Origin: Streptococcus mitis bv. 2 str. SK95
Lineage (GTDB): Bacteria; Bacillota; Bacilli; Lactobacillales; Streptococcaceae
Direction of reading: 5' to 3'
Length of the DNA: 64,000 bases
NCBI RefSeq assembly: GCF_000222705.1
Contig: NZ_AFUB01000055.1
Coordinates: 31,973-95,972 of the forward strand
Part shown: positions 16,035 through 24,464 of the stretch, piece after piece
How the letters are laid out: each line of letters starts with the position of its first letter
How positions within the stretch are numbered: position 1 is the first letter of the stretch
The notes under the pieces: model-generated
Database searches by the model: none
The model's input: the letters and a program-made list of their open reading frames with translations, nothing else
Told to the model about the DNA's origin: nothing
Position numbers and translations under genes: made by a program

Positions 16035-16478
16035 TTATTGCTTAGTTAATACCACTCGGTCAGATGCCTCTCGGTCCATATCATCGATAATCAATTGATT
16101 ACCATTAACCGTGTAAATTTTGACATCATCACCGATAATGACACGTTGATTTTCTGGCTCAAAGGTGACTTGCTTGATTTCCTTATCTCCATCTGGCTCG
16201 ACCTCAGTCCATGTACCAGTTTTACCTGTTACAACAAGAGTGATTTGGTCATTCTCATCTTTTCCAGTATAGGTACCATCGATATTCGTAGGTTGAGCTA
16301 CAGTAGTGTCCTGACTTGAGGATGCCTGTGGTTGACTAGCACTTGTAGCAGTGCTAGAAGATGATTCTTGTTGAGTAGATGATTGCTGGGTAGGGGCTTG
16401 TACCTTAGGTCCACAAGCTGCTAAAAGACTAAGAATTGCTAGGGAAGCAATAGAAAGTGTGAATGTTTTCGTTTTCAT
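16035..16478 (-). CDS. small secreted lipoprotein
   Basis: 147-residue lipoprotein: signal peptide MKTKTFTLSIASLAILSLLA with lipobox LLAAC (Cys22). A Ser/Thr/Gln-rich low-complexity linker follows (~25-70), then a small beta-rich domain (DGTYTGKDENDQITLVV...DVKIYTVNGNQLIIDD). The C-terminal domain looks like the small barrel domains common in streptococcal lipoproteins. Function unknown. It has its own promoter overlapping the folC stop and a cre-like site in the leader, suggesting catabolite control. Confidence 0.8.
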   Translation of the reverse strand: MKTKTFTLSIASLAILSLLAACGPKVQAPTQQSSTQQESSSSTATSASQPQASSSQDTTVAQPTNIDGTYTGKDENDQITLVVTGKTGTWTEVEPDGDKEIKQVTFEPENQRVIIGDDVKIYTVNGNQLIIDDMDREASDRVVLTKQ

Positions 16479-16511
16479 AGCGATTTCCTTTCTTTTGCGC
16501 TAATGTATTTC

Positions 16512-16569
16512 TGAAATCGTTTTCGAGTTTTCCTATCCCCAGTATAGCAACCTAAACCTAGAAGGTCAA
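16512..16569 (-). promoter_or_regulatory. lipoprotein promoter with downstream cre-like site
   Basis: Minus-strand -35 TTGACC (16564-16569), 17-bp spacer, extended -10 TGC-TATACT (16541-16546). TGAAATCGTTTTCG (16512-16525) resembles a CcpA cre site with two mismatches and would lie just downstream of the start site, a roadblock position. The -35 overlaps the folC stop codon. Confidence 0.55.
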
Positions 16570-17816
16570 CTAATCTCATCGCTTCCTACCAAACTTGCTC
16601 GCACTTCCGAGATAAAGTAGAGGGAGCCCGTCACGAAAAGCAGGTCCTGATCATTGGCATTTTCTTCAAATTCGCTGATAAAATCACGATAAGAGTCAAC
16701 CAGTTTATAACCCGCCACATCCTTCTCATCCAAAGAACCTTGGTAGTCAAAGCCTGTTACCTTAAGTTCCACCTGAGGCAACTGCTCCGTTAGATAGCCT
16801 AACATCCCCTGATAATCCTTGCGTTTAAGGGCACCAAAAAGGACATGAACCTGGTAGCCTTGCTGGATTTTCCCCTGTATAAACTCTACTAGACGAGTCA
16901 AGGCTGGCAGATTGTGAGCCCCATCTAGGTAGATTTTCGGACGAATCCGTTCCAATCGACCCGCCCAATGTGTTTCTTTCAAGGCCTGTCTGATAAGCTC
17001 TTCTTCGACCCTTTCCTCTCTTGACGCCATAAATAGAAGAAAGGTTTGTAAAGCCAAGGCGGCATTTTCTTGCTGATAAGCACCTTCCAAACCGATTTCA
17101 AGCTGGGAAAAGCTTGCTAGGCTGCTTGAGAAATTTCCAGTTTTCAAGGTGAAGTCTTGCCCAGTTTGATAAATGTCTACGTCTAACTCTCTTGCTCTTT
17201 TTTGACAGACAAGTTTAGCTTCTGGAGCGAGCTTGGCAATGACCGCCTTCTTTCCAGCCTTGAAGATACCAGCTTTCTGCTCTGCTATTTCTTCCAAACT
17301 ATCGCCCAAGGTCTCCTGATGATCTAACCCAATGGAAGTAATAACTGCAATCTCTCCTGTTACGACATTAGTGGTATCAAGCAGACCACCAATCCCCACT
17401 TCTAGCAGGACTAGATCCACGTCCTGCTCTTTAAAGTAAAGCAAAGCAATCAAGGTCAACAACTCAAAGAAAGACAATTGGTCATGTGTTTCCAAAAGAG
17501 TTTTTTCCATCTCCTTGACTTGGTTAGCTGTACGAATAAAATCTTCATCAGCAATCGGTTGTCCATTGATACAAATTCGATCATTGATACTGATGATATG
17601 GGGAGAGGTAAAAGTACCAACTTTTTTACCATGAGCAACAAACAACTCCCTCATAAAGGCAATAGTTGATCCCTTGCCATTGGTCCCTGTCACGTGGATA
17701 ATAGGATAAGTCTTCTCAGGATTCCCCAGCAAATCCACTGCTTGCTGCATTCGTCCAAGTCCAGATCTAAAGTTTAAACCAATCCGACTATGAAGCCATT
17801 CTTCTACTTCAAACAT
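16566..17816 (-). CDS. folC: folylpolyglutamate synthase/dihydrofolate synthase
   Basis: Mur-ligase-fold enzyme adding glutamate to folates (and/or dihydropteroate); 416 residues. The ATP-binding loop TGTNGKGST is at 43-51. The folate-binding region is TSPHIISINDRI, and the central motif LLEVGIGGLLDTTN is intact. I start it at 17814-17816, where AAGGAG sits six bases upstream; an upstream in-frame start adds twelve unsupported residues. Monocistronic in appearance. Confidence 0.94.
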   Translation of the reverse strand: MFEVEEWLHSRIGLNFRSGLGRMQQAVDLLGNPEKTYPIIHVTGTNGKGSTIAFMRELFVAHGKKVGTFTSPHIISINDRICINGQPIADEDFIRTANQVKEMEKTLLETHDQLSFFELLTLIALLYFKEQDVDLVLLEVGIGGLLDTTNVVTGEIAVITSIGLDHQETLGDSLEEIAEQKAGIFKAGKKAVIAKLAPEAKLVCQKRARELDVDIYQTGQDFTLKTGNFSSSLASFSQLEIGLEGAYQQENAALALQTFLLFMASREERVEEELIRQALKETHWAGRLERIRPKIYLDGAHNLPALTRLVEFIQGKIQQGYQVHVLFGALKRKDYQGMLGYLTEQLPQVELKVTGFDYQGSLDEKDVAGYKLVDSYRDFISEFEENANDQDLLFVTGSLYFISEVRASLVGSDEIS

Positions 17817-17879
17817 GCATATCTCCTTAACAAAAGTACATTCCACTACCACAACAAAGTATAATTACAAGTAAAAAGC

Positions 17880-17905
17880 GAGGTCGGGACAAAAATCCCG
17901 ACCTC
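17880..17905 (-). terminator. terminator after ireB-ruvX-DUF1292
   Basis: Ten-bp perfect stem GAGGTCGGGA/TCCCGACCTC with a six-base loop, followed by GCTTTTTAC on the minus strand. Confidence 0.75.
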
Positions 17906-17950
17906 TTACCTGGTTAGCTAATCACTAGCTAGTATGAATTTTAGCGCAGG

Positions 17951-18077
17951 GCTAAAAACGTCCACTGGACTCACCAGCTCTCTCTTATTTCAAGGAGCTA
18001 GGCTAAAAACGTTCCCCGAACGTTCCAACTCTTCTAATTTTCAGGAGTTGGGCTGATACAGTCTCCCAGACTGTATC
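17951..18077. repeat. tandem palindromic hairpin array
   Basis: Alternating hairpins with different but self-complementary arms. Three have a three-base centre: GTCC-ACT-GGAC, AACGTTC-CCC-GAACGTT and GATACAGTCT-CCC-AGACTGTATC. Two have a longer AT-rich loop with arms AGCTC/GAGCT and AACTC/GAGTT. Two of the short ones are followed on the minus strand by GTTTTTAGCC, so they look like weak terminators. The last hairpin overlaps the DUF1292 stop codon. I do not recognise the family (not BOX or RUP). Confidence 0.65.
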
Positions 18078-18381
18078 ACTCCTCCATAAAGCTGTTGAAG
18101 ACTTCTTCAATCATATTCCATTCATCTTCTGAGTCTTCTGGGATTGGTTGCAATTCGCCTTCTGTTCCGTCTTCATTTTCGATGAATGAGTAAGCTTGGA
18201 TTTCAACTTCGCCGTTTTCATCTTCTTCTGCGTTAACTGGCACTAGAAGAACATAGTTCTTACCAAATTCTTCTTTCCCGTCAATGGTCAAAAGAATTTC
18301 AAATAAGGTTTCATTTCCTTGCTCGTCTACTAGTGTAATCAATTCACGCTCTTCGTGGTCATGGTTGTGATCGTGTGACAT
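18076..18381 (-). CDS. DUF1292 domain protein (YrzB family)
   Basis: 101-residue, very acidic cytosolic protein starting [17 protein letters not shown] with a His/Asp-rich N-terminus. The DUF1292 core is [17 protein letters not shown]...NYVLLVP. Third gene of the conserved ireB-ruvX-yrzB operon of Firmicutes, 15 bp after ruvX. Its biochemical role is not known. The stop codon lies inside a palindrome. Confidence 0.9.
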   Translation of the reverse strand: MSHDHNHDHEERELITLVDEQGNETLFEILLTIDGKEEFGKNYVLLVPVNAEEDENGEVEIQAYSFIENEDGTEGELQPIPEDSEDEWNMIEEVFNSFMEE

Positions 18382-18396
18382 AGTTTCTCCTCTGTC

Positions 18397-18816
18397 TTAA
18401 AATTTTCTATCTAAATAATTTTGCAAAATCAGCTGAGCAGCCAATTTATCAATGACTTTTTTTCGCTTGTTGCGACTGATGTCAGCCTGCTCAATCAACA
18501 TACGCTCAGCTGCGACTGTCGTCAAGCGCTCATCTTGATACTCTACTGGCAAACTAAAAAGTTCCTCTAGTTTTGCTCCGTAGGCTTGACTAGCTTCTAC
18601 TCGCGGACCGCTGGTATTGTTCATGTTTTTAGGCAGACCTACCACAAAGCGTTCCACCTTATAGCTGTCAACCAATTCCTTGATACGGTCAAAACCAAAC
18701 TGGCCCTGATCCTCATTAATCTGGATGATTTCAAGTCCCTGAGCGGTGAATCCCAGTGGATCGCTAATGGCCACACCTACCGTTTTTGAACCGACGTCCA
18801 ATCCCATAATTCTCAT
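18397..18816 (-). CDS. ruvX: putative Holliday junction resolvase YqgF/RuvX
   Basis: 139-residue RNase H-fold nuclease. The first catalytic acid is Asp7 in [13 protein letters not shown]; the central [13 protein letters not shown] motif and the DERLTT motif are intact. Proposed roles are Holliday-junction resolution and 16S rRNA 5' end processing. It follows ireB by 3 bp in a widely conserved operon. Confidence 0.93.
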   Translation of the reverse strand: MRIMGLDVGSKTVGVAISDPLGFTAQGLEIIQINEDQGQFGFDRIKELVDSYKVERFVVGLPKNMNNTSGPRVEASQAYGAKLEELFSLPVEYQDERLTTVAAERMLIEQADISRNKRKKVIDKLAAQLILQNYLDRKF

Positions 18817-18819
18817 AGA

Positions 18820-19086
18820 TTATAGATCGACTCCTTGTCCTTTAAGGTAATAGCGCACCAATTCTTCAACAATTTCATCACGCTCATACTTACGGATTTG
18901 ATTTCGTGCATTGTTGTAACGAGGAACGTAGGCAGGGTCTCCACTCAATACATAACCGACGATTTGATTTATCGGATTATAACCCTTTTCATTCAGAGAA
19001 GCATAGACATCTGTCAACGTTTCACTGATTTCCTTCTTGTTGGAATCATCCAATTTAAAACGTACAGTTTCTTCAGTAAATCCCAT
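18820..19086 (-). CDS. ireB: IreB family regulatory phosphoprotein
   Basis: 88-residue protein starting [19 protein letters not shown], full length. In Enterococcus, IreB is phosphorylated by the IreK/StkP-type Ser/Thr kinase and limits cephalosporin resistance; the N-terminal Thr residues are the expected targets. First gene of the operon, with a promoter at 19117-19145. Confidence 0.92.
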   Translation of the reverse strand: MGFTEETVRFKLDDSNKKEISETLTDVYASLNEKGYNPINQIVGYVLSGDPAYVPRYNNARNQIRKYERDEIVEELVRYYLKGQGVDL

Positions 19087-19116
19087 TCTAACACCCTCTT
19101 TCCTTAGAATAGTACT

Positions 19117-19145
19117 ATTATAGCATATTTCCTTACGTTCTACAA
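19117..19145 (-). promoter_or_regulatory. ireB operon promoter
   Basis: Minus-strand -35 TTGTAG (19140-19145), 17-bp spacer, extended -10 TGC-TATAAT (19117-19122). Confidence 0.65.
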
Positions 19146-19173
19146 TTAAGTCAATCCATTTATTTGGATTTTC

Positions 19174-19743
19174 TTACTGTTCTGTCGCACCATTTGCCAC
19201 TCTGTCTGCGATATACTGACTTGGGTCCTGTTGCAAAAGACTCTCTAAGCCAAGATTTTTCAAATAATCTGTCTGTGACGCCTTTTTGACATCCAAGACT
19301 TGTAAATCATAGGTCGTTGTGGTCTGGATTTCAGTCTCACTGAGCAGTTTGGTTTCAAGTGTAAAACCTGCCAATTTGCGCGCTTCCTGAAGCATTTCAT
19401 CCTTTTCTTCTGCTTCTAAAAGAGCTTTTTGAGTTTCTTCAAGACCGTGGTCAGCGATAAAGGATTTCAATTCCTCACTTAAGGGCCGTATCTGCCGAAT
19501 AACCAATTTTAGAAATTGTTTCCCTTTATAGGTAATGGTTTGCGTTTGCTTGACGCCATCTCCTGACTCAGGGAAAATCAAAGTCTTGGTCACAATCGTA
19601 TTCTTTTCCGCATTTTCCAAAACTGGCAGAGTAGACTGGAGCGTTTCGGATTCATGTTTTGAACTGGATGTCGTTTCCTTCTTTTGGCTACATCCTGCAA
19701 GTAGCAGGAGGAGAGTAGCTGCGCCAATTACTATCTTTTTCAT
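19174..19743 (-). CDS. DUF1307/YehR-like lipoprotein
   Basis: 189-residue lipoprotein: signal peptide MKKIVIGAATLLLLLAGC with the lipobox Cys at 18, then a Ser/Glu-rich linker. A domain of about 140 residues (TIVTKTLIFPESGDGVKQTQTITYKG...) follows, with the look of the YehR/DUF1307 family. Anchored on the outer face of the membrane. Function unknown. Transcribed toward ireB with only an 87-bp gap, which holds the ireB promoter. Confidence 0.75.
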   Translation of the reverse strand: MKKIVIGAATLLLLLAGCSQKKETTSSSKHESETLQSTLPVLENAEKNTIVTKTLIFPESGDGVKQTQTITYKGKQFLKLVIRQIRPLSEELKSFIADHGLEETQKALLEAEEKDEMLQEARKLAGFTLETKLLSETEIQTTTTYDLQVLDVKKASQTDYLKNLGLESLLQQDPSQYIADRVANGATEQ

Positions 19744-19778
19744 AATTCCTCACATGATTTTTTGATAAAAAATGAACA

Positions 19779-19802
19779 AGGCTAGGAGATACCCCAGCCT
19801 CG
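19779..19802 (-). terminator. terminator after spx
   Basis: AGGCT/AGCCT-based hairpin followed on the minus strand by TTGTTCATTTTTT, just after the spx stop. Confidence 0.55.
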
Positions 19803-19806
19803 ATGT

Positions 19807-20205
19807 TTATAGAGCTGCACGCAAACGTGCTTCTGCATTTTCTACATTACGGACAGAGCGTGGTAAAAAGGCACGGATATCATCTTCTTTGTAACCGACC
19901 TGCAAACGCTTCTCGTCAACTAGAATAGGACTTTTTAAGATCCGTGGCGTTTCCATGATTAAGTTGAGTACTTCATTCACACTCAAATCTTCGATGTCAA
20001 CTCCTAAAGCTTTCGCATAGCGGTTTTTTGATGATACAATGCTGGCAATTCCATTATCTGTCTTTGTCAGAATATCAAGTAGTTCTTCTCTCGTAATCCC
20101 TTCTTTACCAAGGTTTTGTTCTTTATAACTTAACTGGTGTGCGTTGAGCCAAGTCTTCGCTTTCTTACAGCTTGTGCAACTGGAGACGGTATAAATCTTA
20201 ATCAT
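19807..20205 (-). CDS. spx: Spx-family transcriptional regulator
   Basis: 132-residue ArsC-fold protein that contacts the RNA polymerase alpha C-terminal domain in disulphide-stress responses. The redox switch CTSC is at Cys10 and Cys13, and the conserved RILKSPI segment is near residue 91. Streptococci encode two Spx paralogues (SpxA1, SpxA2); I cannot decide which this is. A consensus extended -10 (TGG-TATAAT, 20247-20252) lies upstream. Confidence 0.92.
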   Translation of the reverse strand: MIKIYTVSSCTSCKKAKTWLNAHQLSYKEQNLGKEGITREELLDILTKTDNGIASIVSSKNRYAKALGVDIEDLSVNEVLNLIMETPRILKSPILVDEKRLQVGYKEDDIRAFLPRSVRNVENAEARLRAAL

Positions 20206-20246
20206 GTGCCTACCCCTTTCGCTACATGTTACTATCAGTTTAGTCT

Positions 20247-20252
20247 ATTATA
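20247..20252 (-). promoter_or_regulatory. spx -10 element
   Basis: Minus-strand TATAAT preceded by TGG (extended -10), about 40 bp upstream of spx. No good -35 is visible. Confidence 0.5.
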
Positions 20253-20339
20253 CCATAAAAAACATCCGACTTGCGACCTATTTTTAAAAAAATTTAACTT
20301 TTTTAGCGATTTCCGTACTTTTCCCTTGACAAAATCAAT

Positions 20340-23000
20340 TTATAGCCAACTTTTAAATTTTTTGATATAGATTCGTTTCACTACTGTAACACTGATCATA
20401 TAGAGAACGATTATCAAGAGCAAAAAAAGGAAATAAATTGGTTTCAAAGGGATTAAACGAAGGAGGCCAGCGATTGAAGAATAGGGAAGGAAGGTCACAA
20501 AACTGGCTGCTAGCAAGGTTGTTCCAAGAACAAACCATGATGGACGACTTTGCAAGAAAGGAAGCTTTGCTGAACGAAGCATATGGATAACCATGGTTTG
20601 GGACCACATGGATTCAATGAACCAACCTGTCTGGAACAAGATGATAAAGCCCGTTGCGGACTCTGCTCCGTGGACATAGGCTTGACCTGTCGCCATTGGA
20701 ACAATGATAAAATAGAGCAAGATAAAGGTCAAAATATCGAAGGCAGAAGAAATTGGCCCCATCCAAATCATAAAACGAGTAATGGACTGAGCCTCCCACT
20801 TATGAGGCTTCTTCAAGAAGTCTTCATCCACATTATCAAATGGCAAGGCAACACAAGAAAGGTCATAGACAAGATTCAAAACAATTAAGTGAATGGGGGC
20901 CATGGGAAGGAAAGGCAAAAAGATACCAGATACTAAGAGTGAAAGAATATTCCCGAAATTAGAGCTGACCGTCATCTTGATATATTTGGTCATATTAGCA
21001 TAGACTTTGCGACCTTCAACCAGACCTTTTTCAAGCACCATCAAATCTTTATCTAGTAAAATGACATCAGCTGTTTCTTTGGCAATATCCACTGCTGTAT
21101 CAACAGAAATCCCCACATCTGCTACTTTCATAGAAGGGGCATCATTGATCCCATCTCCCATATAGCCGACACAATGTCCGTTGGATTTGATTTGTAAGAT
21201 GATTCGTGCTTTTTGATCAGGAGAGAGTTTGGCAAAGACGGTCACCTTCTCGACTGCTTGGGCCAACTCTTTGTCCGACATGGCATCAATATCAGAACCC
21301 AACAAGATTTGATCAACGTCTAAACCAACTTTTTCACATACTGCTTGGGTTACCTTCTCATTGTCCCCAGTCAAGATCTTGGTTTGAACACCGTGCTCTA
21401 ACAAAGCTTGAATAGCAGGTGCTGCTGATGGTTTTGGTGGGTCTAGGAAAGCAAGATATCCTGTTAGAATCATCTCCTTTTCATCTTCAACGGAGTAAGC
21501 AAAACCTTCTTTTAGGCCTGTTTTATAGGCGACTCCCAAGACTCGCAATCCCTGTTGATTAAGTTGGTCCACTTCTTTTAAGATTTCCACTCGGATATCA
21601 TCCGTCAAAGAACTAATCTGACCTTGATATTCCACCTGGGTTGAAATCGCAAGCATTTCCTCTAGGGCACCCTTGGTTACCAAACTAACAACTTCGTTTT
21701 CATCCTTGACGATAACACTCATCCGTCTGCGTTCAAAATCAAAGGGCAATTCATCTATTTTTTGGAAGCTAGTATCCAAACTTTGTAAAATAGCGTGTTC
21801 TTTAGCTTCTTTTTCAGTTCTACTGATAATGGCACGGTCCATCAAGTTTTTCAAACCCGTTTGAAAATAGGAATTGAGATAGGCACGTCTCAACACAGAC
21901 AAATCCAAATCTCCATGTATATCCAAAGGATATTCAAGGACAATTTCGTCTTGGGTAAGGGTTCCGGTTTTATCCGTGCATAGGATATCAATAGCACCTA
22001 GGTCCTGTATGGCATTGAGTTTTTTGATGACGACTTTTTCCTTAGCCATGATAATGGAGCCTTTTGCTAGACTGGCCGTGATGATCATAGGAAGCATCTC
22101 AGGTGTAAGCCCGACTCCTACGCTCAAAGCAAATACGCCAGCTTCTAACCAATCTCCATCTGTCAAGCCATTAGAGAGAAACACGATGGGAACCATGACT
22201 AACATCAAACGGATTAAGAGCCAAGAGATGCTGTTCATCTCCCGCTCAAAAGAGGTCGGTTCGTCATAGGTATTGAGGGTCTGCTCGATTTCTCCCATCA
22301 TGGTGTCATCACCGACTGCTAGAATCAAAGCCTTAGCACTTCCTGATATCACGTTGGTTCCCATAAAGGCGAGCGCTTCTGCTTCTAGCAGACTATCAAA
22401 ATTTGACTGACTCATTTTAGATAAGGCCAGTTTTTCAACCGAATCACTTTCACCTGTCAAACCAGACTGTTGGACAAAGAAATCACGTGATTCAATTAAA
22501 ATGAGGTCTGCTGGAATCATATCCCCAGCACTTAATTTGACTATATCTCCAACGACCAAATCTTCAATTGCGACCTCTAAACTCTGGCCTTCGCGAATCA
22601 CCGTGGCTGTGTTCACAATCATTTTTGATAGATTGGTCGCAGCCTTGTCACTCCGTAATTCTTGAACAAAGCGTATGCCACCAGAGATTAGAACGAGAAC
22701 GACGATGATGATAGAGGTCGTCGGATCTTCTTGTCCAGGCTTTGCCAACCAGACATTGGTCACCATGGAAATCATAGCGATGACCAGCAGGATGATTGTA
22801 AATGGATTGATAATAGATTCGTAAATTTTTTTGAGAATACTGTCTTCTTGACCTTTGGTGATGGTGTTTTCGCCATAGAGGTCACGATTTTTCTCCACCT
22901 GCTCCTCAGTTAAGCCTGTTAGACTTGTCTTATAAAAAGATAGAGTTTCGTTTAAAGGTGTGTGAATAGCTGCTGCTAATCTTTCTTTTGTAGTTTTCAT
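20340..23000 (-). CDS. mgtA: magnesium-translocating P-type ATPase
   Basis: 886-residue P3B-type ATPase importing Mg2+. The phosphorylation motif is DKTGTLT; a TGES-type A-domain motif (LTGESDSVEK), the KGA nucleotide-binding motif and GDGINDAPS are intact. Roughly ten membrane helices lie in the usual 2+2+6 arrangement. The 5' region contains an M-box Mg2+ riboswitch, an intrinsic terminator and a small leader ORF, so expression is expected when Mg2+ is low. From memory the gene sits elsewhere in pneumococcus, so this M-box/mgtA unit between spx and the M24 peptidase may be an insertion. Confidence 0.95.
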   Translation of the reverse strand: MKTTKERLAAAIHTPLNETLSFYKTSLTGLTEEQVEKNRDLYGENTITKGQEDSILKKIYESIINPFTIILLVIAMISMVTNVWLAKPGQEDPTTSIIIVVLVLISGGIRFVQELRSDKAATNLSKMIVNTATVIREGQSLEVAIEDLVVGDIVKLSAGDMIPADLILIESRDFFVQQSGLTGESDSVEKLALSKMSQSNFDSLLEAEALAFMGTNVISGSAKALILAVGDDTMMGEIEQTLNTYDEPTSFEREMNSISWLLIRLMLVMVPIVFLSNGLTDGDWLEAGVFALSVGVGLTPEMLPMIITASLAKGSIIMAKEKVVIKKLNAIQDLGAIDILCTDKTGTLTQDEIVLEYPLDIHGDLDLSVLRRAYLNSYFQTGLKNLMDRAIISRTEKEAKEHAILQSLDTSFQKIDELPFDFERRRMSVIVKDENEVVSLVTKGALEEMLAISTQVEYQGQISSLTDDIRVEILKEVDQLNQQGLRVLGVAYKTGLKEGFAYSVEDEKEMILTGYLAFLDPPKPSAAPAIQALLEHGVQTKILTGDNEKVTQAVCEKVGLDVDQILLGSDIDAMSDKELAQAVEKVTVFAKLSPDQKARIILQIKSNGHCVGYMGDGINDAPSMKVADVGISVDTAVDIAKETADVILLDKDLMVLEKGLVEGRKVYANMTKYIKMTVSSNFGNILSLLVSGIFLPFLPMAPIHLIVLNLVYDLSCVALPFDNVDEDFLKKPHKWEAQSITRFMIWMGPISSAFDILTFILLYFIIVPMATGQAYVHGAESATGFIILFQTGWFIESMWSQTMVIHMLRSAKLPFLQSRPSWFVLGTTLLAASFVTFLPYSSIAGLLRLIPLKPIYFLFLLLIIVLYMISVTVVKRIYIKKFKSWL

Positions 23001-23053
23001 TGGTTTCTCCTATCTGTATGAATGATGTGTTTCATACACAGAGACCAATCACT

Positions 23054-23125
23054 TTATAAGGGCAGAACGACACAAATCAGCGATTGGCTGTGTATGTGCG
23101 GTTCTGGATGATCGTCAATTTGCAT
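23054..23125 (-). CDS. mgtA leader peptide (23 aa, acidic/proline-rich N-terminus)
   Basis: An ORF of 23 codons beginning MQIDDHPEPH and ending VVLPL, preceded by AAGGAG 7 nt before its ATG. It lies between the M-box terminator and mgtA. Its N-terminal run of Asp/Glu and Pro resembles the destabilising nascent chain of enterobacterial MgtL (EPDP), where low Mg2+ makes ribosomes abort and switches on mgtA. Part of its coding RNA (CCAATCGCT) can pair with AGTGATTGG just downstream, or fold locally. The function is inferred; the ORF and its ribosome binding site are direct observations. Confidence 0.55.
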   Translation of the reverse strand: MQIDDHPEPHIHSQSLICVVLPL

Positions 23126-23160
23126 CGTCTGTCTCCTTTCCTTGTTCTAAAACAGTAGAA

Positions 23161-23185
23161 AATCCCACCATAAAATGGCAGGATT
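23161..23185 (-). terminator. riboswitch-controlled terminator before mgtA
   Basis: Eleven-bp stem (AATCCTGCCAT/ATGGTGGGATT, two G-T pairs) with a three-base loop followed by TTCTACTGTTTT on the minus strand. It sits directly after the M-box, as an expression platform should. Confidence 0.75.
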
Positions 23186-23214
23186 AAAAAACTAATTATC
23201 TGTTTTTTCGTTCA

Positions 23215-23350
23215 AGCTTTAACTCCATAGGGCAATGAAATGAGCTTAGTCTTGGCCTTCGCGACCAGGACTGTTGACCAACGAGTAGTGTCTCCACTGC
23301 TTTGCGGTAGTCATCCGTATCCCTATGGTAGCCTCACCTACCGTTTTCGT
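23215..23350 (-). ncRNA. M-box (ykoK) magnesium riboswitch
   Basis: On the minus strand the conserved segments appear in order: GGTAGGTGAGGCTACC, ACTACCGCAAAGCAGTGGAG, GTTGGTCAACAG, and the closing strand CCCTATGG followed by AGTTAAAGCTTGAACG. CCATAGGG near the 5' end pairs with CCCTATGG. These are the hallmarks of the Mg2+-sensing M-box. High Mg2+ should favour the downstream terminator and shut off mgtA. Confidence 0.9.
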
Positions 23351-23355
23351 CTATC

Positions 23356-23384
23356 AGTATAAACCTTTAAAATATAAAAGTCAA
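23356..23384 (-). promoter_or_regulatory. mgtA promoter
   Basis: Minus-strand -35 TTGACT (23379-23384) and -10 TATACT (23356-23361) with exactly 17 bp between them, starting 18 bp after the M24 peptidase stop. Confidence 0.75.
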
Positions 23385-23402
23385 CGATTTATCTTAATTT
23401 TC

Positions 23403-24464
23403 TTAAATAACAATTAATTCTTTTGGAGCTAGAGTCAACAATTCGCAACCTGTCTCCGTAATCAAGATATCATCCTCAATACGAACACCGTATTTGCCTT
23501 CGATATAGATACCAGGCTCGTCTGTCAAGACCATACCAGATTTAATGACTTCTTTCGAAGTTTGGCTAAAGTAAGGTTCTTCGTGGATGTCCAGTCCGAT
23601 ACCGTGTCCGATACCATGTGTAAAGTAGTCGCCATAGCCTGCATCGATAATAATATCACGAGGGATTTTGTCAAAGTCACGGAAACCTAAGCCAGCCTTG
23701 GCTTGATCAATCAGAGCTTGGTTGGCTTTCAGAACCGTATTGTAAATCTCTGCCTGCTCGTCACTGACATGACCGAGGTAGATGGTCCGTGTCATATCAC
23801 TGACATAGTGGTCGTAGAGGCAGCCGAAGTCCATGGTAATGGCTTCTCCAACTTCAACTGGTTTGTGCATTGGATGAGCATGAGGTTTAGAAGAGTTGAT
23901 GCCACTCGCTAGAATGGTATCAAAGGACAAGCCGGATGATCCCAATTCACGCATACGGAAGTCAAGGAAGTTGGCAATTTCGATCTCAGTTTTTCCAGGT
24001 TTGATAAAGTCAAGCGCATCGCGAAAAGCTTGGTCTGAGATAGAACAAGCCTTGCGAATAGTCGCAATCTCTTTCTCATCTTTAATCATACGAAGCGCTT
24101 CAACAAACTGAGTCTGCGGAAGTAAATCAATTCCTGCAAAAGCTGCCTGCATACGGTGGTAATAAGAGACCGAAATCTCGTCTTCAAAACCGATGCGAGA
24201 CAAGCCCATATCCTTGACAATGCCTGCAATGACAGCCAATTCATCACGGTCAGCCACAATCTCAAAACCTGTCACTTCTTGCTTGGCCGCAATGATATAG
24301 CGAGAATCCGTTACCAAGACCTGGCGGTCACGACTGATGAAAACTGTTCCGTTTGAACCCCAAAAACCAGTCAAATAATAGACATTTTTAAGGTTGTTGA
24401 TGATGATGCCATCCAGTTCTTTTTCTTGCATTTTAGCTAGAAATGCTTGTACGCGTTTATTCAT
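23403..24464 (-). CDS. M24 family Xaa-Pro dipeptidase/aminopeptidase
   Basis: 353-residue cytosolic metallopeptidase cleaving Xaa-Pro bonds. It has an N-terminal creatinase-type domain (1-~125) and a pita-bread catalytic domain. Metal ligands are visible in [18 protein letters not shown] (two Asp), [13 protein letters not shown] (His) and the C-terminal [10 protein letters not shown] and GVRIEDD (two Glu). The start overlaps the uvrA stop by 8 bp, so it is probably cotranscribed with uvrA. Confidence 0.9.
   Translation of the reverse strand: MNKRVQAFLAKMQEKELDGIIINNLKNVYYLTGFWGSNGTVFISRDRQVLVTDSRYIIAAKQEVTGFEIVADRDELAVIAGIVKDMGLSRIGFEDEISVSYYHRMQAAFAGIDLLPQTQFVEALRMIKDEKEIATIRKACSISDQAFRDALDFIKPGKTEIEIANFLDFRMRELGSSGLSFDTILASGINSSKPHAHPMHKPVEVGEAITMDFGCLYDHYVSDMTRTIYLGHVSDEQAEIYNTVLKANQALIDQAKAGLGFRDFDKIPRDIIIDAGYGDYFTHGIGHGIGLDIHEEPYFSQTSKEVIKSGMVLTDEPGIYIEGKYGVRIEDDILITETGCELLTLAPKELIVI

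Noticed and set aside
17951-18077. CRISPR array
   Set aside because: The hairpins are not evenly spaced, have no constant repeat with variable spacers of uniform length, and no cas genes are present.
22801-22840. ATTCGTA motif inside mgtA as a ComX box
   Set aside because: It lies within the coding region, lacks a full TACGAATA match (reads TACGAATC) and has no gene behind it.
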